The notes beneath the pieces are model-generated. The model was given only the letters and a program-made list of their open reading frames with translations. It made no database searches and was not told the DNA's origin. From Casp-Chloro-G3 sp002816715 (lineage in GTDB: Bacteria; Chloroflexota; Dehalococcoidia; Lucifugimonadales; UBA3495): a stretch of DNA of 15,080 nucleotides. Below are positions 7,141 through 13,340 of the stretch, one piece after another. The translations under genes were made by a program, and so were the position numbers. Location: contig JAQBUV010000060.1 in assembly GCA_027623815.1 (NCBI GenBank), forward strand, positions 1 to 15,080, written 5' to 3'. The stretch's first letter is position 1. Every line of letters begins with the position of its first letter.

Positions 7141-8191
7141 TGAAGCTGTCCCCGGGACAATTGTACTAACTATTTTTATGCTGCTGACCGGATTCAGCTT
7201 CTTCTTCCTGATCAACGTCTGGGTGGAGCAGGATGCTCTTCAGAATGAGGCGGCGGCGTTTCAAGAAGCTAGGCTGGAATCTGGGTTATCGGTTCGGTCT
7301 ATTACGGCTACTTCCTCCGATTGCAGTAGTTTCACCGGGCCTTATGTCGCCCTGGTGGCAAATACTGGGGATTCATTGATCTCCGACTTCACGAAAATGG
7401 ATGCTTTGATCGACTACAGTGATTCCGGCAGCACCCTGGTGGTGAAGCGGTTGACGTATCCCACCGATTGGTCGGTGGCTAGCATCAGCCCGGACAACTT
7501 GGACCCCAACTCGTGGAACCCCAACGAGACCGCGACGGTCAGCTTGACTGGATCTCCGGCGCTGGGCTTGCAAACGCGGGGCCGGGTGGTGTTGACGACA
7601 CCGCAGGGGGTGTCTGATTCGGCCTACTTCACCTGCGTTCCTACCCAATATTACCTGAACAACAATCCTACTCCGCCGACCGGTGATACCAACGCCCAGG
7701 CGATCTTGCCGATGAATCCCGGTGCTCCCACGACTACCCTGTTCAACTACGATCAAGACCGTGATGGCGCGGCGGGACTGCTGATTCTCTCCGGTGGAGT
7801 GGGCGCCGATGAGAGTGACTCTACTGAACATCAGGTGTGGCGCAGCGGTGCGCTGCTGGACGACCTGCATCTAAGCTCGGTGGGCATCGATTTCTGGTCA
7901 GGGGTGGAGAACTTCACATTGGCTACCACCGGCAGCGCGACTTTCTACTTGCGCGACTTTAACGGTTCTAGCCACACTGAGATCGGCAATGATTCTGTGT
8001 TTGATGCCAACTGGCAGGGTGGCAGCGGCACCTTTGTTCAGCGTACCGCGTCGATTCCATCCCTCGACTATACTGTTCCAGAAGGCAACGAGTTGGAGGT
8101 CAAGCTGATTGTGGACTCGTCGGCGGTCAACAATATGTGGTTCGCCTACGACGCCCTGATTTATCAAGCGACGGTGCAGGTCACGCCGTAG
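7136..8191 (+). CDS. Membrane-anchored extracellular protein resembling archaellum/type IV pilin-like accessory proteins
   Basis: The 351-residue product starts with a short leader, MSEAVPG, followed by one strongly hydrophobic helix (about 8-28) that continues into an amphipathic stretch (NVWVEQDALQNEAAAFQEA, 27-45), the layout of pilin-like and ArlF/ArlG-like proteins. There is no typical signal peptidase I site. Residues 50-170 form a beta-rich domain with YVALVANTGDSLISDF (about 69-84) and KMDALIDYSD; the 'NTG...DF.KMD' phrase is, from memory, common in archaeal archaellum stator and pilin-like proteins. A second beta-rich domain occupies about 200-351 and has no recognised family. Homologous machinery is known in some Chloroflexota, but no other archaellum gene lies in this window. 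The ATG at 7136 lies in the last 17-bp repeat and has only a weak AGG ribosome binding site. Alternative: an unrelated surface protein with a signal anchor. Confidence 0.6.
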   Translation: MSEAVPGTIVLTIFMLLTGFSFFFLINVWVEQDALQNEAAAFQEARLESGLSVRSITATSSDCSSFTGPYVALVANTGDSLISDFTKMDALIDYSDSGSTLVVKRLTYPTDWSVASISPDNLDPNSWNPNETATVSLTGSPALGLQTRGRVVLTTPQGVSDSAYFTCVPTQYYLNNNPTPPTGDTNAQAILPMNPGAPTTTLFNYDQDRDGAAGLLILSGGVGADESDSTEHQVWRSGALLDDLHLSSVGIDFWSGVENFTLATTGSATFYLRDFNGSSHTEIGNDSVFDANWQGGSGTFVQRTASIPSLDYTVPEGNELEVKLIVDSSAVNNMWFAYDALIYQATVQVTP

Positions 8192-8295
8192 CTGGTCATG
8201 CATCTGCTAATCGTTCTAGGTGTGCATGAGCCATCCCGAATTCTCCGGCCAGATTGTGGATTGTGGATGATCCTAACAAGTCGCAGGAGATAACT

Positions 8296-8373
8296 CCCTC
8301 TCCCTCAATGGGAGAGGGTTGGGGTGAGGGTGATTCCCCCTCCCTCTAACTCCCTCCCACTAGGGGAGGGAGG
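8296..8373. repeat. Double-hairpin repeat, copy 3
   Basis: The first stem is CCCTCTCCC (8296-8304) with GGGAGAGGG (8310-8318), a perfect 9-bp stem with a 5-base loop. The second is CTCCCTCCC (8350-8358) with GGGAGGGAG (8364-8372), again 9 bp with a 5-base loop. The linker TTGGGGTGAGGGTGATTCCC resembles the GGTGAGGGG linker of the other copies. It lies inside element 1. Confidence 0.65.
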
Positions 8374-8384
8374 ACAGCCTATCG

Positions 8385-8430
8385 ATGCAGAGGGCATTCC
8401 TTCTTGCCTAAATTCGTGATGACTCATGTA
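8385..8430 (+). repeat. 46-bp direct repeat, copy 1
   Basis: It begins ATGCAGAGGGCATTCC and ends CTCATGTA, and matches 9857-9902 with four mismatches. It forms the right end of element 1, including the terminal inverted repeat. Confidence 0.8.
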
Positions 8431-8447
8431 TGTTTGTCTGGTCTTGT

Positions 8448-8453
8448 TATAAT
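8448..8453 (+). promoter_or_regulatory. -10 box of the peptidase gene
   Basis: A perfect TATAAT lies about 25 bases before the first ATG, giving a leader of roughly 18 bases that contains the AGGA ribosome binding site. The expected -35 position (about 8424-8430) falls inside the right end of element 1 and has no consensus match. Confidence 0.45.
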
Positions 8454-8477
8454 TCGACCAGATTATTGCAGGACTGA

Positions 8478-9584
8478 ATGATTATGGATGTGAATAAAGG
8501 GCAAGCCCTGGATTACCTGTCGCGGTTGGGCAGCCAACCAGCCACCTCCTTCTATGAGTCTGGAGTGGTGGCGACCATCAAGGCTATCCTCGCCGAATCT
8601 GGCGTTGACTACCGCGTTGATGACTACGGCAACATTATCGCCAAACTGTCCGGGCAGGCTGGCTCATCAGATACAATCCCGCCCATCGCCTTCGTCGCCC
8701 ATATGGACCATCCTGGGTTCGAGGCAGTGGCCGTAGACGGCGACTATCTAGTGGGCAAGGCGGCTGGCGGGATACCGGCGGGCAGCTTTGCGGCTGGTGT
8801 GCCGCTGCAAGTTATTTTGGAAGACGGTCAGCGTCTGAAGGCGGTTACCGCTGGGCGATACGGCCACGAAGCCGACCGGCAGGTGCTGATACAGCTAGCT
8901 GAACCCCAGACAGTCTCCTTGCCGTGCTCGGTGGTGTTTGACCTGATGGACTTTCAACTGGATGGCGAATACATTCGTATGCGCGCTCTGGACGACCTGG
9001 CCGGTTGTGGCAGTATCCTGGCCGCCCTGTCGGTTTTGTCGCGACAGCCCGCGCCTGGTGACGTTTATGGTGTGTTCACCCGCGCTGAAGAGGTGGGTCT
9101 GGTGGGCGCTAGAGTCATGGGCGAAGCCCGAACTCTGCCGGAGAACACCCTGGTGGTGTCTTTGGAGTCCAGTCGCACCTTGCCTGGGGCGGAAATTGGC
9201 AACGGGCCGGTGATTCGCGTGGGCGATGCCGGGTTCACCTTCAACGCCGACGCTGAGTCGGCGTTAATCAAGGCTAGAGAAACGCTGCAAGCCCGACCGG
9301 AGGGATTTAAGGTGCAGCGGCAGTTAATGAGCGGCGGCACCTGCGAGGCCAGCGCCTTCGCTCTGTACGGCTACCGCACGACGGGAATCGCCTTTCCCCT
9401 GGGCAATTACCACAACGGCGCGCCCGAAGACAAAATCGCGGCTGAGTACATTCATCAGGATGACTTTTTTGGGGGCATTGAGTTAATCGCGGAGGCTGCG
9501 CTTAGTGTCTCTGAACGGGGAGATACCGCCTTCCGGCGTCGTCTGGGTGACCTGTCCGAAGAGTTGCGGAGCAGGTTGGTTTAG
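8478..9584 (+). CDS. M42-type metal-dependent aminopeptidase
   Basis: The 368-residue protein fits the M42 (glutamyl aminopeptidase/endoglucanase M) family or closely related M20-like peptidases, cytoplasmic two-metal enzymes that remove N-terminal residues from peptides. Likely metal and catalytic residues are visible in order: AHMDHPGF (74-81, His75), ALDDLAGC (170-177, the Asp pair), FTRAEEVGLVGA (200-211, the Glu pair), SLESS (228-232) and NYHNG (310-314, His312). The MSGGTCEASAF stretch (284-294) matches the substrate-binding loop before the last ligand. Family enzymes often form large dodecamers. Two ATG codons (8478 and 8484) are possible; AGGA at 8470-8473 is 4 bases from the first and 10 from the second, so the start may be MDVNKG. 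The gene is flanked on both sides by related repeat elements in the same orientation. Peptide substrate is unknown. Confidence 0.85.
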   Translation: MIMDVNKGQALDYLSRLGSQPATSFYESGVVATIKAILAESGVDYRVDDYGNIIAKLSGQAGSSDTIPPIAFVAHMDHPGFEAVAVDGDYLVGKAAGGIPAGSFAAGVPLQVILEDGQRLKAVTAGRYGHEADRQVLIQLAEPQTVSLPCSVVFDLMDFQLDGEYIRMRALDDLAGCGSILAALSVLSRQPAPGDVYGVFTRAEEVGLVGARVMGEARTLPENTLVVSLESSRTLPGAEIGNGPVIRVGDAGFTFNADAESALIKARETLQARPEGFKVQRQLMSGGTCEASAFALYGYRTTGIAFPLGNYHNGAPEDKIAAEYIHQDDFFGGIELIAEAALSVSERGDTAFRRRLGDLSEELRSRLV

Positions 9585-9694
9585 AGGGTGTCCATAACAT
9601 GAGTCATCCCGAAATTTCTGGTTAGACGGTAGGCCAGTGGGTCAACCGGCTAAGGCGAGATGCCAGACACCTGATCATGAGCGGCTATCTTACT

Positions 9695-9723
9695 CGTCGT
9701 TCCGGCGGAAGCCGGAACCCAGG
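9695..9723 (+). repeat. TTCCGGC-type repeat, plus-strand copy
   Basis: The copy reads CGTCGTTCCGGCGGAAGCCG and continues GAACCCAGG. It contains its own TTCCGGC/GCCGGAA stem with a 4-base loop. An inverted near-copy lies at 9823-9850. Repeats of this type (CGTCATTCCGGCGAAAGCCG...) are widespread in bacterial intergenic DNA. Confidence 0.7.
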
Positions 9724-9745
9724 CACCCAACCTCTGCATAAATGT

Positions 9746-9768
9746 CACCCCATTGGGGGTGGGTTTTT
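9746..9768 (+). terminator. Probable intrinsic terminator after the peptidase gene
   Basis: CACCCC (9746-9751) and GGGGTG (9756-9761) form a 6-bp GC-rich stem with a 4-base loop, followed by GG and TTTTT (9764-9768). It lies about 160 bases after the peptidase stop codon, inside element 2. Confidence 0.5.
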
Positions 9769-9822
9769 CGATTAGTGAGGTCTTCTCCCTTCTCGCCAGT
9801 AGAAAGACACAGGACTGACGTT

Positions 9823-9850
9823 CTGGATTCCGGCTTTCGCCGGAACGACG
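9823..9850 (-). repeat. TTCCGGC-type repeat, minus-strand copy
   Basis: On the minus strand it reads CGTCGTTCCGGCGAAAGCCG and continues GAATCCAG, differing from 9695-9722 at two positions. Together the two copies could pair as a long stem around a loop of about 100 bases. Confidence 0.7.
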
Positions 9851-9856
9851 GAGGTA

Positions 9857-9902
9857 ATGCAGAGGGCGTTCCTTCTTGCCTAAATTCGGGATGTCTCAGG
9901 TA
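9857..9902 (+). repeat. 46-bp direct repeat, copy 2
   Basis: It matches 8385-8430 at 42 of 46 positions and forms the right end of element 2, ending 19 bases before the sucD stop codon. Confidence 0.8.
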
Positions 9903-9921
9903 AAGAGGGAGTGCAAAAGCG

Positions 9922-10806
9922 TCACCCCATCGCCTGTAGCATTTGCTGAGCCGTAACGCCAATGTCGGCGGGCGTGGGGATGATTGTCGCTCCGGCTTCC
10001 CGCAACGCCTTTACCTTGGACGCGGCGGTGGCGCTCTCTCCGGTGATGATGGCCCCGGCATGTCCCATGCGCTTGCCGGGAGGCGCGGTGGCCCCCACAA
10101 TCAGCGCACACACCGGCTTGTTCATCTTCTCCCCAATGAACGCGGCGGCTTCCTGTTCCATATTTCCGCCAATCTCGCCAATAAAGACCACCATGTCGGT
10201 GTCGGGGTCGTCGTTGTAGAGGCCCAGAATTTCGACAAAGCTGGTGCCGATGATGGGGTCGCCGCCAATACCCACGCAACTGGACTGGCCGATGCCCAGG
10301 GCGGTTAGCTGTCCTACGGCCTCATAGGTCAGGGTTCCACTGCGGGACACTACGCCCACCCGTCCGGGCATATGAATCGCTCCGGGCATGATGCCCACTT
10401 TGCACTGCGCTCCCGGGTTGATCATTCCCGGACAGTTGGGGCCAATCAGCCGCACCGGTTTGTTTTCAATATAGCGGGCCACCTTGACCATGTCCTGCAC
10501 CGGCACGCCCTCAGTGATGCAGGCGATCAGCGGCACGCCGGCGTCAACCGACTCGGCGATGGCGTCGGCGGCAAAGGGGGGCGGCACAAAGATCAGCGAC
10601 ACGTTGGCCCCGGCCCGCGCCACGGCTTCTGCCACCGAGTCGTAGACTGGCACCTCGTCGTCAAAAAGCTGCCCGCCCTTGCCTGGGGTGACCCCCGCCA
10701 CCACCTTGGTGCCGTAGGCCATGCAGGCCCGAGCGTGGAAGCTGCCTTCTTTGCCGGTGATGCCCTGCACCATAATGCGGGAGTCTTGATTCAATAGTAT
10801 GCCCAT
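9922..10806 (-). CDS. sucD: Succinyl-CoA synthetase (ADP/GDP-forming), alpha subunit
   Basis: With SucC it converts succinyl-CoA, phosphate and ADP (or GDP) to succinate, CoA and ATP (or GTP) in the TCA cycle. The 294 residues show the full alpha-subunit pattern: MVQGITGKEGSFHARACMAYGT with the CoA-binding TGKEGSFH (17-24), VAGVTPGKGG (36-45), CITEGVPVQDM (96-106), LIGPNCPGMINPG (120-132), VSRSGTLTYE (153-162), GIGGDPIIGTSF (179-190), IGEIGG (209-214) and the phosphohistidine motif MGHAGAII (247-254, His249). The length is normal. TAGGAG lies 10 bases before the ATG. It follows sucC after 128 bases that contain a hairpin repeat; such a long gap is unusual between these two genes. It is convergent with the peptidase gene. 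Confidence 0.97.
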   Translation of the reverse strand: MGILLNQDSRIMVQGITGKEGSFHARACMAYGTKVVAGVTPGKGGQLFDDEVPVYDSVAEAVARAGANVSLIFVPPPFAADAIAESVDAGVPLIACITEGVPVQDMVKVARYIENKPVRLIGPNCPGMINPGAQCKVGIMPGAIHMPGRVGVVSRSGTLTYEAVGQLTALGIGQSSCVGIGGDPIIGTSFVEILGLYNDDPDTDMVVFIGEIGGNMEQEAAAFIGEKMNKPVCALIVGATAPPGKRMGHAGAIITGESATAASKVKALREAGATIIPTPADIGVTAQQMLQAMG

Positions 10807-10837
10807 GCTGGCGACGCTCCTAATTTATCTTCGCTGA

Positions 10838-10921
10838 CGGCATCCTCTCCCCTTGTGGCAGAGGACTGAGGTGAGGGGTACCACCCTCATTCCAACCTTC
10901 CCCATTGATCGGGGAAGGAGC
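10838..10921. repeat. 84-bp double-hairpin repeat, copy 2, inside sucCD
   Basis: It aligns without gaps to 5636-5719. The second stem is CCTTCCCC/GGGGAAGG with compensatory change relative to copy 1; the first stem has one mismatch. It lies in the sucC-sucD intergenic region and ends 16 bases before the sucD ribosome binding site, so it is expected to be in the operon mRNA. Confidence 0.7.
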
Positions 10922-10934
10922 TACTAACCATGTT

Positions 10935-12089
10935 CTAAATGGCCTGTTTGATGGCCTGGGCCGCCTCGGTCAGCGTGTCGGCGAAGGTTACGTTCAAACC
11001 CGACTCACTCAGGATGGACTTGCCTTCCTCCAAATTGGTGCCGAGCATCCGCACCACCAGGGGCAGGTTGGAGTTCCTACGCTGGTAGGCTATCACCACT
11101 CCCCGGGCGGCAACGTCGCAACGCAGAATGCCGCCAAAGACGTTGACCAACACCCGTTTGACCTTGGGGTCGGACAAGATGATTTCCACCGCCTGGGCGA
11201 CTTTTTCGTCGGTGGCGCCGCCGCCCACGTCCAGGAAGTTGGCGGGAGCGGCTCCAGCGGCGTTGGTCACGTCCAGGGTGGCCATAGCCAGTCCTGCGCC
11301 GTTGACCAGACACCCGACATCGCCTTCCAGATTCACGTAGGCAATATCCAGGTCGGCGGCTTCAGCTTCTAGCTGGTCTTCCTGGCTTCGGTCGCGCAGT
11401 TCATGCAGGTCAGCGTGGCGGAACAATGAGTCGTCTTCCAGGTCCATCTTGGCGTCCAAGGCGATTACCTGGCCGTCTCCGGTGATGATCAGTGGGTTGA
11501 TCTCCACCAGGGAGCAGTCGTTCTCGACGAATATTTGGTACAGCGAGGTCATGACTTGGGCCGCCGACCGGGCCGCCGCTGGTTCAATGCCCAACTTCTG
11601 CACCAGCCGCCGGGTCTGGAAGGGCATCAGACCCAGAATTGGCTCAATGGGTTCGGTGTGAATGTCCTCGGGTCTGGTGCTGGAGACTTCTTCAATGTCC
11701 ATCCCGCCCGCCGCGCTGATGATCATCACCGGCCCTCGGAATCCCCGGTCAATGGTGATGGCGATGTACAGTTCCCGTTTGATGTCGGCCAATTCCTCCA
11801 CCAGGAGCGAATTGACCGGCACTCCGCTGGCGCCGGTCTGGTTGGTGACCAGGTTTTTACCCAGCATCGCTTGAGCCACTTGCAGGGCCTCGTCTGGTGA
11901 TTGGACGACTTTCACCCCGCCCACTTTGCCGCGTCCGCCAGCGTGCACCTGGGCCTTCAGCACCGCTTTGCCGCCCATGGCCTGGGTGGCAGCCTGAGCT
12001 TCCTGGGGGCTGCTGGCCACATGGCCCAAGGGGATTTTAATGCCGTAGCGAGAGAGTATCGCTTTGGCCTGATATTCGTGAAGCTTCAT
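10935..12089 (-). CDS. sucC: Succinyl-CoA synthetase, beta subunit (ATP-grasp)
   Basis: This 384-residue subunit binds the nucleotide and, with SucD, makes ATP or GTP from succinyl-CoA. The ATP-grasp domain starts with MKLHEYQAKAILSRYGI (1-17) and holds KAQVHAGGRGK (45-55), VEEL (97-100) and the metal-binding VEINPL (195-200) and LDAKMDLEDD (211-220). The C-terminal CoA-ligase-like domain has NGAGLAMATLD (263-273), NFLDVGGGA (284-292) and NVFGGILRCD (316-325). The length is as expected. ATP or GDP preference cannot be judged with confidence. The start is supported by AGGAG about 6 bases upstream. It is the first gene of sucCD. The 213-base region upstream of it carries the hflC terminator, so the operon should have its own promoter there, but no clear one was recognised. 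Confidence 0.97.
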   Translation of the reverse strand: MKLHEYQAKAILSRYGIKIPLGHVASSPQEAQAATQAMGGKAVLKAQVHAGGRGKVGGVKVVQSPDEALQVAQAMLGKNLVTNQTGASGVPVNSLLVEELADIKRELYIAITIDRGFRGPVMIISAAGGMDIEEVSSTRPEDIHTEPIEPILGLMPFQTRRLVQKLGIEPAAARSAAQVMTSLYQIFVENDCSLVEINPLIITGDGQVIALDAKMDLEDDSLFRHADLHELRDRSQEDQLEAEAADLDIAYVNLEGDVGCLVNGAGLAMATLDVTNAAGAAPANFLDVGGGATDEKVAQAVEIILSDPKVKRVLVNVFGGILRCDVAARGVVIAYQRRNSNLPLVVRMLGTNLEEGKSILSESGLNVTFADTLTEAAQAIKQAI

Positions 12090-12228
12090 TTGGGCTCCTA
12101 GCTCTGACTGGTAGCTTCTCCCGACAAGGGAAAGCAGTCATGCAACCTGGATAAATACGCTAACCTAAAGCATCGTAAATGCTACTTTGAACCGGCCAAT
12201 CCGTCAATGCGCTTGTCTTGCAATTGAA

Positions 12229-12258
12229 AGCCCGACTCCACTGGATTGGAGTCGGGCT
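12229..12258 (-). terminator. Intrinsic terminator of hflKC
   Basis: AGCCCGACTCCA (12229-12240) and TGGAGTCGGGCT (12247-12258) form a perfect 12-bp stem with a 6-base loop. Read on the minus strand it is followed by TTTCAATT. It lies about 45 bases after the hflC stop codon, in the right place and orientation, though the T-run is short. Confidence 0.75.
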
Positions 12259-12302
12259 GTAGGTACACCTATACCGCAACAGTTACGGTTGTGCTTGATA
12301 CT

Positions 12303-13292
12303 CTAAGGCGCCTCGGTAGAGGGTTCAGCGGGACTGGCTGGCTGAACAGCGTCGTCTGGAACCCCAGGGCCGCCCAGGAAGTCGAACAGCGGCGTGTCAC
12401 CGGAGAGGATTAGCGTGTCCTGCCGGCCCAGCACCGTCTGGTAAGCTTCCAAGCTGCGCTGGAATGCGAAGAACTCCGGGTCCTGGTTCAAGGCGTCGGC
12501 CAGGATTTTGATGGACTCGGCTTCACCCTCACCACGTATCTGGTTGGACTGCCGATCGGCCTGGGCCAGGATGATCTCCCGGTCACGGTTGGCGACGGCG
12601 CGGATCTTCAGGTCTTCCTCATCACCCTCAGCCCGGAACCGGGTGGCGATACGGTTCCGCTCGGCCCTCATTCGGTCGTAAATACTGGCAGTTACTGAAT
12701 CTGGGAAGTCGGCCCGCTTCATTCGCACATCGATTATTTCGATGCCAAAGTTTTGCTGGGCAACCCGCCGTCTTACGCCTTCCAACACCTCAGCCAGGAT
12801 CTCATTACGAGTGGTTCTCCCTTCAAATAAGGGGAGACCCTCATCGTCTTCAATGGGATTGCCCAGGTCATCCAGTATGGGTTCCGCACCGATAATTTCA
12901 AACCGGTTGCGCAAGGCGACCCGGTCACGTAGCGTTGAGGTGACAATATCTCCCAAACGACTGCGGGCGTTGGTCTCGGTCAGCAGGGTCTTGCGGAATT
13001 GCACCGGGTCAACTATCCGGTACCGCGCGTAGGAGTCAATGACCAGGTTCTGCTTTTCCCGGTCCGGCATGGCAACCGGGGTTGCGTCGATACGCAGTAT
13101 TCGCTTGTCCAGGGTGATGGCCAGGTCAACAAATGGCGCTTTGAAGTTGAGGCCCGGTTCAGTTGTGACATTCTTTACTTCACCAAAACGGGTAATAATT
13201 ACCTGCTCGGTCTCGTCGACGATGTAGGTGGCCTGACGTAATACAATCAGCCCAATTATCGCCAACACTAACAATACGACTAAAGCTTTCAT
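12303..13292 (-). CDS. hflC: SPFH/Band 7 membrane protein, HflC-like
   Basis: In characterised bacteria HflC pairs with HflK to form a large membrane cage around the protease FtsH and modulate its activity. The 329-residue product has one N-terminal membrane segment (2-19) followed directly by the SPFH core: YIVDETEQVIITRFGEV (23-39), EPGLNFKAPF (45-54), LDKRILRIDA (61-70), RYRIVDPVQFRKTL (90-103) and the helical region rich in charged residues (205-265) with ERNRIATRFRAEG (211-223) and GEGEAESIKILADA (254-267). An acidic stretch at about 136-158 (GAEPILDDLGNP...EGLPLFEG) looks like an insertion between SPFH elements. The C terminus is a Pro/Ala/Glu-rich tail. The gene follows hflK after 48 bases; the ribosome binding site is weak (AGAGAG). 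No ftsH is in the window. Confidence 0.87.
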   Translation of the reverse strand: MKALVVLLVLAIIGLIVLRQATYIVDETEQVIITRFGEVKNVTTEPGLNFKAPFVDLAITLDKRILRIDATPVAMPDREKQNLVIDSYARYRIVDPVQFRKTLLTETNARSRLGDIVTSTLRDRVALRNRFEIIGAEPILDDLGNPIEDDEGLPLFEGRTTRNEILAEVLEGVRRRVAQQNFGIEIIDVRMKRADFPDSVTASIYDRMRAERNRIATRFRAEGDEEDLKIRAVANRDREIILAQADRQSNQIRGEGEAESIKILADALNQDPEFFAFQRSLEAYQTVLGRQDTLILSGDTPLFDFLGGPGVPDDAVQPASPAEPSTEAP

Positions 13293-13340
13293 TCAAAACT
13301 CTCTAAAAAAAACCTTTAAAAAATCTTCCGGGTTTCGGTG

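Larger units (their letters stand above)
8223..8430. mobile_element. MITE-like element 1 with terminal inverted repeats
   Basis: The left end, TGCATGAGCCATCCCGAATT (8223-8242), matches the reverse complement of the right end (8411-8430) at 17 of 20 positions. The interior holds a double-hairpin repeat. Its last 46 bases (8385-8430) match 9857-9902, the right end of element 2, at 42 positions. It carries no coding region and no clear target duplication was found, so mobility is inferred from the ends and the second copy. Confidence 0.5.
9596..9902. mobile_element. MITE-like element 2 with terminal inverted repeats
   Basis: The left end AACATGAGTCATCCCGAAAT (from 9596) pairs with the right end (9882-9902, reverse complement starting TACCTGAGACATCCCG) at about 18 of 21 positions, allowing one extra A. 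Both ends resemble those of element 1, and the left ends stay similar for about 38 bases. The interior differs from element 1: it holds an inverted pair of GTCGTTCCGGC repeats and a terminator-like hairpin. It fills nearly all of the 337-base gap between two convergent genes and encodes no protein of its own. Confidence 0.5.

Noticed and set aside
9690..9962. 90-residue minus-strand open frame containing FRRKPESR
   Set aside because: It is a translation of the TTCCGGC repeats and element 2, overlaps the sucD end, and matches a well-known type of false gene call.
5544..10921. CRISPR array made of the GC-rich repeats
   Set aside because: The copies are far apart, divergent and hairpin-forming, with no regular spacers and no cas genes.
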